Positions 52,209 to 60,865 of a stretch of 64,000 nucleotides of DNA are shown here, one piece after another. Location of the stretch: assembly GCF_022695595.1 (NCBI RefSeq), contig NZ_CP074380.1:1488001-1552000 (forward strand), read 5' to 3'. Source of the DNA: Streptomyces sp. MST-110588. Its GTDB lineage: Bacteria; Actinomycetota; Actinomycetes; Streptomycetales; Streptomycetaceae. The notes under the pieces were generated by a model that saw nothing but the letters and a program-made list of their open reading frames with translations, made no database searches and was not told the DNA's origin. Both the position numbers and the translations under genes were made by a program. The stretch's first letter is position 1. Every line of letters begins with the position of its first letter.

Positions 52209-53790
52209 TCAGGCGGCCATCGCTCCCTCCGCCCTCTCCTCCTCGGACCCGGCCACTGGCCCCTCCTCGGACCCGGCCACTGGCGCCTCCCCCACCCCGG
52301 GAGCCGCCAGTCCGGCCCGCCACAGATGGTGCAGCGCGTACGAGCGCCACGGCCGCCAGGTCTCGTCCGTCCCCGCCGGGCCCACGTCCGGGTCGCCCAG
52401 CGCCCGCATCCTGATGTACGCGGCAGCCGCCGGCCCCACCCCGGGCAGGGCACCGAGCGCCCGCTCGGCGGCGTCCCGGTCGGCGCCCGCGTCCAGGACG
52501 ACGGTCCCCTCGACGAGCGCCGCGCACAGCACGCGCAGCGGCTCGCCGAACGCGGCGGCGGCCTCGGCGCCGGTCAGTGCCTCGGGCTCGGGGAAGAAAT
52601 GGGTGAGCGTGCCGTCCGGGGCGTCCAGCGGCTTCCCGTACGCCCGTACGAGGTCCGCCGCCCGCTCCGGAGGCCCGCCCAGGACCGTGCGCACGGCCAT
52701 CTCGCGCGGGTCCGCGGCGCCCGGCGAGCGCAGCCCGGGACACCGCGCGACCAGCGGCCCGAGCAGGGGGTCCGCGCCCAGCCGCTCGGCGACCGCGAAG
52801 GGGTCGGCGTCCATGTCGAACAGGCCGCGCATCCGCTGCACGGCGGTGGACAGGTCCCGCAGATCGCTCAGGTGCAGCCGGCACTCCAGCCAGCCGCCGT
52901 CCGCCCCCTTGGCGGCCGGGCAGACCAGTCCGGCGCGCGGGCGGGCGCGCTGCCGCGCCCGGCGTGCTCGTGGACCTCGGCGATGCCCGTTCCGTACGCC
53001 AGTCGCAGCGTACGGCGGTACGTACGGGCGCCGCGCGCGCCCCGTACCTCCTCCACGCCCGGCACCGCCCGCGCCCCCAGGAAGTCGAAGATCTCGGCCG
53101 CCGCGTACGGACCCCGGTAGGCGAGCCGCAGCGGAATACCACCGGGAGCCTGCGGATCACCCCCGCCTCGCGCCGTACCGCCGCCCTTCGCCGTGCCGCC
53201 GGCCTTGGTGGCGCGTCCCCGCGTGTCCGCACCCCGGGCGGCCAGCCGCAGTTCGGTGGGGTGCTGGCGTAGATCTCCCGCATCGTGTCGTTGAACTGGC
53301 GGATGCTGGCGAAACCGGCGGCGAAGGCGAGGTCGGTGACGGGCAGCCGCGTCGTCTGGAGCAGCACCCGGGCGGTGTGCGCGCGACGGGCCCGGGCCAG
53401 GGCCACCGGGCCCGCGCCCAGTTCGGCGGTGAGCTGCCGCTGCACCTGCCGCGCGCTGTACCCGAGCCGCCGGGCGAGGCCACCGACGCCCTCGCGGTCG
53501 ACCACGCCGTCACCGATGAGCCGTACGGCCCGTCCGACCAGGTCGGCGCGGAGGTTCCACTCGGCGGAGCCCGGCACCGCATCGGGTCGGCAGCGCCGAC
53601 AGGCCCGGAACCCAGCGCCCTGGGCTGCCGCCGCCGTGGCGAAGAACCGCACGTTCTCCCGCTTGGGGGTGACCGCCGGACAGCTCGGGCGGCAGTAGAT
53701 CCCGGTCGTCACCACGGCGAAGAAGAACTCCCCGTCGAACCGCGCGTCCCGGCTGCACACCGCCTCGTACCTGGTCTCGTCGTCCTTCAC
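52209..53790 (-). pseudogene. Bifunctional Ada regulator / AlkA 3-methyladenine glycosylase, two frameshifts
   Basis: 527 residues if two single bases are restored. The GTG at 53788-53790 starts the Ada domain: [20 protein letters not shown] (methyl-acceptor Cys region), [14 protein letters not shown] (second Zn pair), then an AraC HTH ([40 protein letters not shown]). After IYASTP the frame shifts (C run near 53260-53263). The AlkA N-terminal part ([20 protein letters not shown]) is in a second frame. After the HAGRG segment near 52945-52955 a third frame gives the AlkA core [20 protein letters not shown] and [20 protein letters not shown] (helix-hairpin-helix; catalytic Asp follows). It repairs methylphosphotriesters and N3-methyladenine. 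Probably intact in the organism. Confidence 0.85.
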
Positions 53791-53951
53791 GCATTCCAGT
53801 GTGCGGGCTCCCCCGGCCGCCGACCGGCGGAAATCGGACGCCGCGTTCCCTGGTTCCCCGGCGCGAGCGGCGCCGGGGAACCAGGGACAGGAGAGCAGAG
53901 GTCCGGACAGCGAGGGTGGCGGCTGCGCGGCATCCGCAGCCGCCGCGCCCT

Positions 53952-55190
53952 CTACCGCGCCCGGTCCCGGCCCCGCTTCCGCTCCATCATCTGGCGCCCC
54001 AGGGCCTGCTGCTGCTTCCAGGTACGGCGCAGTTCCGCGCGCAGCCGCGCGTCCGTCTTCGCCGCGATGTGCTGGTTCTCCCGGAGCAGCTTGCGGTAGC
54101 TCTCCAGCCGGCGTTCGGGCAGGGCCCCGGTCTCCACCGCCTCCAGCACCGCGCAGCCCGGCTCCGTACGGTGTTCGCAGTCGTGGAAGCGGCAGTCCGC
54201 CGCCAGTGCCTGGACGTCGGAGAAGGTCTGCGTCAGGCCGGAGGCGGCATCCCACATCCCGACGCCCCGCAGGCCGGGGGTGTCGATGAGGGAGCCGCCC
54301 CAGGGCAGCGGCAGCAGGTCGCGGGTGGTCGTGGTGTGCCGGCCCTTGCCGTCCCGGTCACGGGTGGTCCGTACGTCCTGGACCTCCTCGCCGACCAGGG
54401 CGTTGGCCAGGGTCGACTTGCCCGCGCCGGACTGCCCGAGCAGCACCGACGTACCGCCCGCGAGGATCGCCGAGAGGACCTCTATGCCCTCGCCGGTCTC
54501 GGCGCTGACGGCCAGCACCTGCACGCCCGGCGCCGCGGATTCGGTGTCGGCGACCAGGTGGGCGAGGGTGTCCGGGTCCCCGACGAGGTCGGCCTTGGTC
54601 AGCACCACCACCGGTTGCGCGCCACCCCCTTCGAAGCCACCCCCTTCGAAGGAGCCGGGACCGGGGGTGTCGGCCGTACCCGGCGTGTCCGTCGTGCTCG
54701 CCGGCCCCTGCCCGTCCGGGCCGGAGGACATCGCCAGCGCCAGGAACCGTTCCACCCGGCCCAGGTCGAGGTCCACCGCGAGCGAGACGCAGATGAGGAT
54801 GTGGTCGATGTTGGTGGCCAGCACCTGGCCTTCGGAGCGCTTGGAGGACGTGGACCGTACGAACGCCGTACGCCGCGGCAGCAGCGCCCGTACGATGCCG
54901 TCGACATGCGGCCCGCCACGGTCGTCACCGAGGTCGATGACGGCCCAGTCACCCGTGCACGGGACCCTCATCGGATCGCGGGTGGCGACCAATGCGGTGT
55001 CCGCCAGCACGGTACGGACGCCGTCGCCGCCGGGCTCGGCCACGACGGCGTCCACCCGCCCCCGGTCGACGCGGACGATGCGGCCGGGCAGGTATCCCTG
55101 CTCGGCGTAGGGAAGGAAGCTCTCCGCGAATCCCTGGTCCCATCCGTAGGACGTCAACGGGTGCGCGGACAGCGGCTGGTGGTGAAACAA
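53952..55190 (-). CDS. rsgA: Ribosome small-subunit-dependent GTPase A
   Basis: 412 residues, TTG start (alternatives exist). OB-like N-terminal domain: [20 protein letters not shown]. The circularly permuted GTPase shows the order G4-G1-G3: [18 protein letters not shown], then [58 protein letters not shown]. The C-terminal zinc domain is [20 protein letters not shown], with C-x(4)-C-x-H-x(5)-C. An insertion of [11 protein letters not shown], from a 15-bp DNA repeat, precedes G4. It matures 30S subunits and is (p)ppGpp-sensitive in relatives. The upstream 339 bp hold a possible short leader peptide. Confidence 0.92.
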   Translation of the reverse strand: MFHHQPLSAHPLTSYGWDQGFAESFLPYAEQGYLPGRIVRVDRGRVDAVVAEPGGDGVRTVLADTALVATRDPMRVPCTGDWAVIDLGDDRGGPHVDGIVRALLPRRTAFVRSTSSKRSEGQVLATNIDHILICVSLAVDLDLGRVERFLALAMSSGPDGQGPASTTDTPGTADTPGPGSFEGGGFEGGGAQPVVVLTKADLVGDPDTLAHLVADTESAAPGVQVLAVSAETGEGIEVLSAILAGGTSVLLGQSGAGKSTLANALVGEEVQDVRTTRDRDGKGRHTTTTRDLLPLPWGGSLIDTPGLRGVGMWDAASGLTQTFSDVQALAADCRFHDCEHRTEPGCAVLEAVETGALPERRLESYRKLLRENQHIAAKTDARLRAELRRTWKQQQALGRQMMERKRGRDRAR

Positions 55191-55254
55191 CGGGATGACC
55201 CTTCAGAGGGTGCGGTCCCGGCGGCGCGCGCTCGGCACGCGAGGTGAGGTGATG

Positions 55255-55326
55255 TCAGCCGGAGACCGCGGAGGTGGAATGGACGGTCTTTTGAACGCGG
55301 GCAGCGCTCATCGCAGTGACAGCCAT
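55255..55326 (-). CDS. Possible 23-residue leader peptide upstream of rsgA
   Basis: On the minus strand ATG (55324-55326) follows GGGAGG eight bases upstream. It opens MAVTAMSAARVQKTVHSTSA and ends VSG before TGA at 55255. The gap to the rsgA TTG start is 64 bp. The ribosome site is better than that of rsgA itself. It may be a regulatory upstream ORF or chance; no homologue is recognised. The rest of 55191-55529 shows no other gene. Confidence 0.35.
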   Translation of the reverse strand: MAVTAMSAARVQKTVHSTSAVSG

Positions 55327-55529
55327 CGGTCACACCTCCCGTTTCTCGTCGTACCGGACACCACACGAACACGCCACGGACGCGGCGGCCTTCAACCGGC
55401 CACCGCCCCGGCCCTCACACCCTAACCGCGCCTCCCCCGCGCCCGCCAACCCGTTTTTCACCTGCGCCGATGGCACGGATTGCCGAGCCGCCGGCCGGCG
55501 CGGGGGCTCGTCGGGAGTGCGTTGTCGGG

Positions 55530-56554
55530 TTATCGGGCGCGGGTCTGATAGTGGCGTGCGAGGGCGTGGAAGGCCAGCTTGGGTTCCCAGGGAAGGCCGG
55601 GGTAGGTGCGGGCGGCGGCGGGGACGGCGCCCGGGTCGTCGAGGAGCTTGACGATGCCGTAGGAGGCCAGGTCCTCGTCCGGTCCGCAGGTGCGGTGAGG
55701 GGTGCTGTATCCGGCGAAGCTGAACCAGAAGAGGGAGTCGACGCCCTCCTCCTCGAACACGGGCAGCAGGTCGTCGAGGTAGCGGACCTGTTCGCCCTCG
55801 TCGCGTACGAGGTCCGGTTTGAGGGTGACGCCGTCCGGTTCCCTGGCGACGTACCAGCCCGCGCCGCCCAGGTCGCCCGCCCCCCGGAAGGTGCAGCAGC
55901 CGACCTCCAGGACCGCGACCGGTTTGCCGTGGGCGAACTCCTTGCGCAGGTCCTGGCGGTAGGTGGCGGCGTTGTGCAGGCTCCGGAACGGGTTCAGGCC
56001 CACGATGTCGAAGGGGCTCCAGTCCACGCCGTCCAGGGGGTTGGAGGCATAGCTGAGGGGGCCGCCGAAGACGGGCCGTACGGCGGTGACGACCTCGCCG
56101 AGGAACGCGTTGACCTTGTCGGGGATGCCCGCGAGGGCGGCTTCGCGGCCGGGGCCGGCCAGGACCGGGATGCGGTCGTTCAGGGTGTCGCCGCCGGGCA
56201 GGTATCCGCGGGCGAAGACGCTCAGTTCACAGCCGGTGACCAGGCGGACGTCGGCGCCGTCACGGCGCAGCCGTTCGGCCCGTCGGGCGCAGTCGACGAA
56301 GTACGGCAGCATCTGCTCGTTCGTCATCTCGCAGGGGAACGGCGAGAACCAGATTTCGAGGCCGGCGTCCGCGGCGTACCGGGCCGCGGTCTCGATCCGG
56401 TCGGGGTCGCCGCCGGTGATGCGGACCGCGGTGCAGTGCAGGTCCTCGGCGATGACCCGCATCTCGCGTTCGACGACACGGGGTCGAAGACGGGGCGGGA
56501 GGTGTCGCCGTTGGGAAAGGTGCCCGTGTCGTAGTGAATGCCTTTGGCACGCAT
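55530..56554 (-). pseudogene. TIM-barrel glycosidase-like protein, frameshifted near the N-terminus
   Basis: 341 residues if one base is restored. The N-terminus MRAKGIHYDTGTFPNGDTSR then PVFDP is in one frame (start 56552-56554 after GGAGGC). The rest (VVEREMRVIAEDLHCTAVRI onward) is joined by adding a C to the C run on the minus strand near 56481-56484. Barrel strands are ADAGLEIWFSPFPCEMTNEQ, VRLVTGCELSVFARGYLPGG, VDWSPFDIVGLNPFRSLHNA, HGKPVAVLEVGCCTFRGAGD and GVDSLFWFSFAGYSTPHRTC. Glu in VTGCELS and Glu in VLEVGCC are candidate acid/base and nucleophile. Similar proteins are sometimes annotated abortive-infection proteins. Divergent from TetR, with a shared operator. Confidence 0.75.
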
Positions 56555-56582
56555 GACGGATGCCTCCAATAAGAGTCACTGT

Positions 56583-56608
56583 GTATCTTACGGCGGGCAT
56601 TAAGATAC
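56583..56608. promoter_or_regulatory. TetR operator in the divergent region
   Basis: Perfect 8-bp arms GTATCTTA (56583-56590) and TAAGATAC (56601-56608) with a 10-bp spacer lie between the hydrolase and tetR starts. TAAGAT is also a good -10 for tetR with a start point at about 56614, exactly the GTG codon. The site would block both promoters. Confidence 0.8.
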
Positions 56609-56613
56609 ATGAC

Positions 56614-57237
56614 GTGTCTAAAGAGTTCGCGAGCTCCCCGGAGTCCCCACGCAAGCGTCGCCGAGGGGCAGAGCTGGAGGCGGCGCTCCTGGAAGCGGCC
56701 TGGGACGAACTGCGCGCGGTCGGCTACGAGCGGTTGTCGTACGAGGCCGTGGCCGGCCGGGCCGGTACCAGCCGCCCGGTGCTCTACCGCCGCTGGCCGA
56801 CCAAGCGGGAGCTGGTCCTGGCCGCGCTGCGCCACCAGGCGCCGCCCCTGCCGGACGCGCCGCCGGACACCGGGGATCTGCGCGGCGACGTCCTGGCGCT
56901 GCTGCGTCTGGTCGTGCGGCGGATGCGGGAACTTGCACCCGTCCGCGAGGTGCTCGCCGCGGAACAGGGACAGGCGCCGGAGCTGTCCGTGTATCTGGCG
57001 TCGCGCAACCAGGGCCCGGGGCACGACTGGATGCGTACGGTGCTGGAGCGGGCGGAGCGGCGCGGCGAGGCCGGCGCCGTGGACGCCCTTCCCGGCCGGC
57101 TGGTCTCGCTGCCGGTGGTGCTGGTCGTCCATGAGCTGTTCATGGCCCGCCGCACCCCGGACGAGGCCGAACTGGAGGAGATCGTGGACGAGTTGTTCCT
57201 GCCGCTGGTCATGCGCGGGCGGGGACCGCGTAGCTGA
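56614..57237 (+). CDS. TetR-family transcriptional regulator
   Basis: 207 residues from a GTG at 56614, probably translated from a leaderless mRNA because no ribosome site is visible and a -10 lies 8 bp upstream. HTH: LEAALLEAAWDELRAVGYER, LSYEAVAGRAGTSRPVLYRR, WPTKRELVLAALRHQ. The C-terminal ligand domain is all-helical (TetR_C-type: VVRRMRELAPVREVLAAEQG, LVSLPVVLVVHELFMARRTP). It diverges from the TIM-barrel protein and probably represses it and itself through the GTATCTTA palindrome. Upstream in-frame codons overlap that operator and were rejected. Confidence 0.9.
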   Translation: MSKEFASSPESPRKRRRGAELEAALLEAAWDELRAVGYERLSYEAVAGRAGTSRPVLYRRWPTKRELVLAALRHQAPPLPDAPPDTGDLRGDVLALLRLVVRRMRELAPVREVLAAEQGQAPELSVYLASRNQGPGHDWMRTVLERAERRGEAGAVDALPGRLVSLPVVLVVHELFMARRTPDEAELEEIVDELFLPLVMRGRGPRS

Positions 57238-57289
57238 GGGAGCTCTTGGACGGACGGGCCGGCAAGGGGGGTCGGTCCGGTCGGTCCGG

Positions 57290-57907
57290 TCAGCTTCTCC
57301 CGGTGGGAGGGGTGTAGGTGAGGAAAACTGTTTCCTCATGGGCCTGGTGGGACTCCTGGTCCACAAGGGTGCTGTTCTCGGCGGCGCGGAGGCGGATGTC
57401 GAAGCGGTGGCGGTACGGAGCCTCGGCGCGGGCCAGGAGGGTGCGTGCGCGGTGGTCCGGGAGTGCGGTCAGCAGCGGGTCGGTGGCGTTGGCCGCCGCG
57501 TTCCCGGGGAAGTAGACGCGGGTGAACAGGTGGTGCAGCAGGCCGCGGGCGTGGACGCACACCGCGATGTACGGGGCCGCCGTGGGGTGCCCGGCCGGTG
57601 CGGCGGGGGGCAGCGTGCGGATGGCGTAGTGCCCGTCGGCGTCGGTGGGGACGCGGCCGAACAGCGAGCTGGGGGCTTGTGTCGGGCTGTCGTCCGGTCC
57701 GGTCTGCCAGAACTCCAGGAGCGCGTCCGGGACGGGCGCCCCGGCACCGTCCAGGACACGGCCGTGGAGGGTGAGGGCGTCGGGGTGGCCGGCGGGGGCC
57801 ATCTGTCCGCCGCCGGGGAGGGGCAGGGCGTGTCCGAAGAAGGGGCCGATGGTCTGGGAGGGGGTGGGGCCGGTCGGCGTGGTCCCCGCGGGCTCGGTTC
57901 CGGGCAT
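57290..57907 (-). CDS. pcaG: Protocatechuate 3,4-dioxygenase alpha subunit
   Basis: 205 residues, intradiol dioxygenase alpha chain. Motifs: TPSQTIGPFFGHALPLPGGG, LTLHGRVLDGAGAPVPDALL then EFWQTGPD, FGRVPTDADGHYAIRTLPPA, APYIAVCVHARGLLHHLFTR then VYFPGNAAANATDPLL. The alpha chain lacks the iron-ligating Tyr/His set, which is supplied by the beta chain PcaH. PcaH is absent from the window: the neighbours are a thiolase upstream and TetR downstream. Unless pcaH lies elsewhere, this subunit has no partner. The ATG at 57905-57907 follows GAGGAG. It is probably cotranscribed with the thiolase. Confidence 0.9.
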   Translation of the reverse strand: MPGTEPAGTTPTGPTPSQTIGPFFGHALPLPGGGQMAPAGHPDALTLHGRVLDGAGAPVPDALLEFWQTGPDDSPTQAPSSLFGRVPTDADGHYAIRTLPPAAPAGHPTAAPYIAVCVHARGLLHHLFTRVYFPGNAAANATDPLLTALPDHRARTLLARAEAPYRHRFDIRLRAAENSTLVDQESHQAHEETVFLTYTPPTGRS

Positions 57908-58022
57908 CGGCGCTCTCCTCGGTCGCGGTGGCGGAGGGCGGAAGGCGGTAGGCGGAGGGCAGGTGCGGAGGGTGGGGCGGCGGGGGCTGGGCGCCGCGCC
58001 CTGCCCGCCCGCCCGTCCGTGT

Positions 58023-59340
58023 TCAGCGTTCGAGTACGAGGGCCAGGCCCTGCCCCACGCCGATGCACAGCGCCGCCAGGCCCGTACCGGAGCCGGCCGC
58101 CGCGAGCTGGTGGGCGACGGCCCCGGCGAGCCGGGCGCCGGACGCGCCCAGCGGGTGGCCGAGCGCGATGGCCCCGCCGCGCGGATTGACGATCGTGGGG
58201 TCCAGGTCCGGCCATTGGGTGAAACAGCCCAGCACCTGCGCCGCGTACGCCTCGTTCAGTTCGAAGGTGTGGAGGTCCTCCAGGCGCCGCCCGGCCTTGG
58301 TCAGGGCCCGTTCGACGGCCTGGACGGGGCCGAGTCCGAAGAGCTGCGGCTCGATGCCGGTCACGGCGCTCGCGCCGATCCGGGCCAGCGGTTCGCGGCC
58401 GGACGCGCGCAGCCCTTCCTCGTCCATCAGCAGCAGCGCCGCCGCGCCGTCGTTGAGCGGCGAGGCGTTGCCCGCGGTGACGGTACCGCCGTCCGGGCGG
58501 AAGGCGGGCCGCAGCTTGGCCAGGGCCTGGGCCGAGGTGTCCTCGCGGATGCACTCGTCCCGTCAGCGGCCGGTCCGCCGTCCGGCCGCCGGTGGCCGAC
58601 GGCCCCTGGTACGGGACGACTTCGGCGTCGTAGGCGCCGTCCTTCCAGGCCCGGACCGCCTTCTCGTGGCTGGCCAGCGCGTACGCGTCCTGCCGCTCCC
58701 GGGTGATGCCGTGCCGGTCGGCGATCAGCTCCGCGCCCTCGCCCAGGGCCACCGTCCACTCCTGGGGCATCCGGGGGTTGGTCAGCCGCCAGCCGAGGGT
58801 GGTGGAGTGCATGGTCTGCGGGGTGGCGGGGAAGGCCCGTTCGGGCTTGGGGACCACCCAGGGGGCGCGGGTCATGGACTCCACGCCGCCGGCGATGACG
58901 ACCGAGGCGTCGCCGAGGGCGATGGCACGGGCGGCCTGGATGACGGCCTCCATGCCGGAGCCGCAGAGCCGGTTGACGGTGACGCCCGGCACGGTCACCG
59001 GCAGCCCGGCGAGCAGCACCGCCATGCGGGCCACGTCGCGGTTCTCCTCGCCCGCGCCGTTGGCGTTGCCGAAGTACACGTCGTCGATCCGGGCCGGGTC
59101 CAGGTCCGGCGTACGGTCCACCAGGGCCTTGACGACATGCGCGGCGAGGTCGTCGGGGCGCACGCCCGACAGCGCGCCGCCGTACTTGCCGATGGGGGTG
59201 CGCACGGCGTCGACGACGTAGACGGCGCGGGTCGCCGACGCCCCGGCCGGGAGGGGGCCGGCGGGAGCGGAACCGGTGGAAAGGGAACCGTTGGCGGCGG
59301 AGCCGGGGGAGGCGGAGCCGGTGGGTTCTCCGGAGGGCAT
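58023..59340 (-). pseudogene. pcaF: Acetyl-CoA/beta-ketoadipyl-CoA thiolase, one frameshift
   Basis: About 438 residues if corrected. The first frame runs from the ATG at 59338-59340 through a Gly/Ser repeat leader, AVYVVDAVRTPIGKYGGALS, VTVNRLCGSGMEAVIQAARA (active-site Cys) and GVESMTRAPWVVPKPERAFP to ATGGRTADRPLT. Near 58557-58562 the frame shifts; the expected DECIREDTSAQALAKLRPAF and the C-terminal catalytic blocks (ELNEAYAAQVLGCF, NPRGGAIALGHPLGASGARL, ALCIGVGQGLALVLER) are in another frame. Removing one C from the plus-strand CCC restores it. Adjacent pcaG suggests beta-ketoadipyl-CoA thiolase (PcaF) rather than biosynthetic thiolase. Confidence 0.85.
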
Positions 59341-59657
59341 GGTCAGGGGTTCCTTCCAGCGCTCTGGGGCACACGCGGGGCGGCGGGTCCGGGCGCCGGG
59401 CACGCCCGCGCGGGGGAACGGGTACCGGCCATGTCGTCGCCTTCGTGACTCTCGTGACCTTTGTGGCCTGTGGGCCGTACGGGTATACGTGCTACTCGTC
59501 CGCCGTTCGTGTGGCGAACGGACGTTCATGATCGAGGTGCCCCGAGTCTGAACCCCTCTCCCGGCCCTGTCAACGGCACGGCGGGTGACCTGCGGACGGC
59601 CTGCCCCTCCACCAGGACGGCCCCCGCACGACGGGCGCGGACCTGCCGACGGCGCGC

Positions 59658-60745
59658 TCAGCGTCCGCGGCGCAGGGAGGAGTGCAGCCGGGTCCGTACG
59701 TCCTCCGGCGGCAGGAAGTCCGCCCAGCGCTCGGGGTATTCGGACGGCGGGTGACCGTCCTGGTCACCGCCCCAGCCGTCGTCCTCGTCCTCCTCCTCGT
59801 CCGGGTCCTCCTCGTCCGCGTCCTCGCCGGACGCGCCGCCCCGGTGTGCTCGCCGTTCCCACCGCCGTCCGCGCGCCGTGCCTCCGCCTCCGCGCGGGCC
59901 CGCCGTTCCTTCTCCGCCCGGCCCGCGGCCGTGGCCACCGACGGCCAGACCCGGTCGATCGCGGCGTTCATCGCGGCGCCGATCAGCACCGCGAAGGCGG
60001 ACACGCCGATCCACAGCAGTACGGCCACGGGCGCGGCCAGCGACCCGTACACCGTGGGCCCCTCGACGGTCTGCGTCAGGTAGATGCGCAGCAGGAAGCT
60101 GCCGAGCAGCCACATGGCGAGCGCGACCACCGCGCCCGGGACGTCCTCGCGCCAGGGCGAGCGCACCGGCACGGACACGTGGTAGAGCGTGGTGAGGAAG
60201 GCGACGGACAGGATCAGCACGACCGGCCAGTACAGGACGCGGATGACGTCCTCGCTGGCCGGCAGCCAGCTCACGACCGTGTCGGGCCCCACGACCATCA
60301 GCGGCAGCGCGACCGCGCCGACGACCAGGGCCGCGAGGTAGAGGACGAAGGCCAGCAGCCGGGTCCGTACGATGCCGCGCCGCCCGTCGAGCCCGTACAT
60401 GATCGTGATGGTGTCGACGAAGACGTTCAGGGCGCGGGAGCCGGACCACAGGGCGATGGCGAAGCCGAGCGAGATGACGTCGGGGCGGCGGCCGGTGAAG
60501 ATGTCGTCCAGCAGCGGCCGGGCGATCTCGTCCACACCCTTGCTGGACAGGACGGCGTCCGAGGCGTCCAGGATGTTGCGCCGGATGCTGTCGATGGTGT
60601 CCTGGCCGATCCAGGGCTCCATGTAGCCGAGCAGCCCGATGAGGCCGAGCAGCAGGGGCGGCAGCGACAGCAGGCAGAAGAAGGCCGCCTCGGCGGCGAG
60701 CCCGGTGACCCGGTTCTCCATGCAGGAGTTCACGGTGTCTTTCAC
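59658..60745 (-). CDS. YihY/virulence-factor BrkB family membrane protein, frameshift in the C-terminal tail
   Basis: About 363 residues. Six helices: VTGLAAEAAFFCLLSLPPLL, FAIALWSGSRALNVFVDTI, LLAFVLYLAALVVGAVALPL, VLYWPVVLILSVAFLTTLYH, VALAMWLLGSFLLRIYLTQT, AVLLWIGVSAFAVLIGAAMN. The cytosolic tail should be acidic (EDADEEDPDEEEDEDDGWGG) ending in PERWADFLPPEDVRTRLHSS, which is in a different frame from the membrane part. One C added to 59839-59842 joins them. The start is uncertain: homology seems to begin upstream of the GTG at 60743-60745 (YRNVSKRRLTWLL) without a clear start codon. Divergent from the AidB-like gene. Confidence 0.8.
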
Positions 60746-60865
60746 CAGCAGCCAGGTCAGACGGCGTTTGGAGACATTTCGGTACAGGACTCTCGCCCTG
60801 TGCAGACGGCCGGATGGCCGCTCTGCCGGTTCTTTCCCTGGCTGCACCTCCTTACCGTATCTGCC

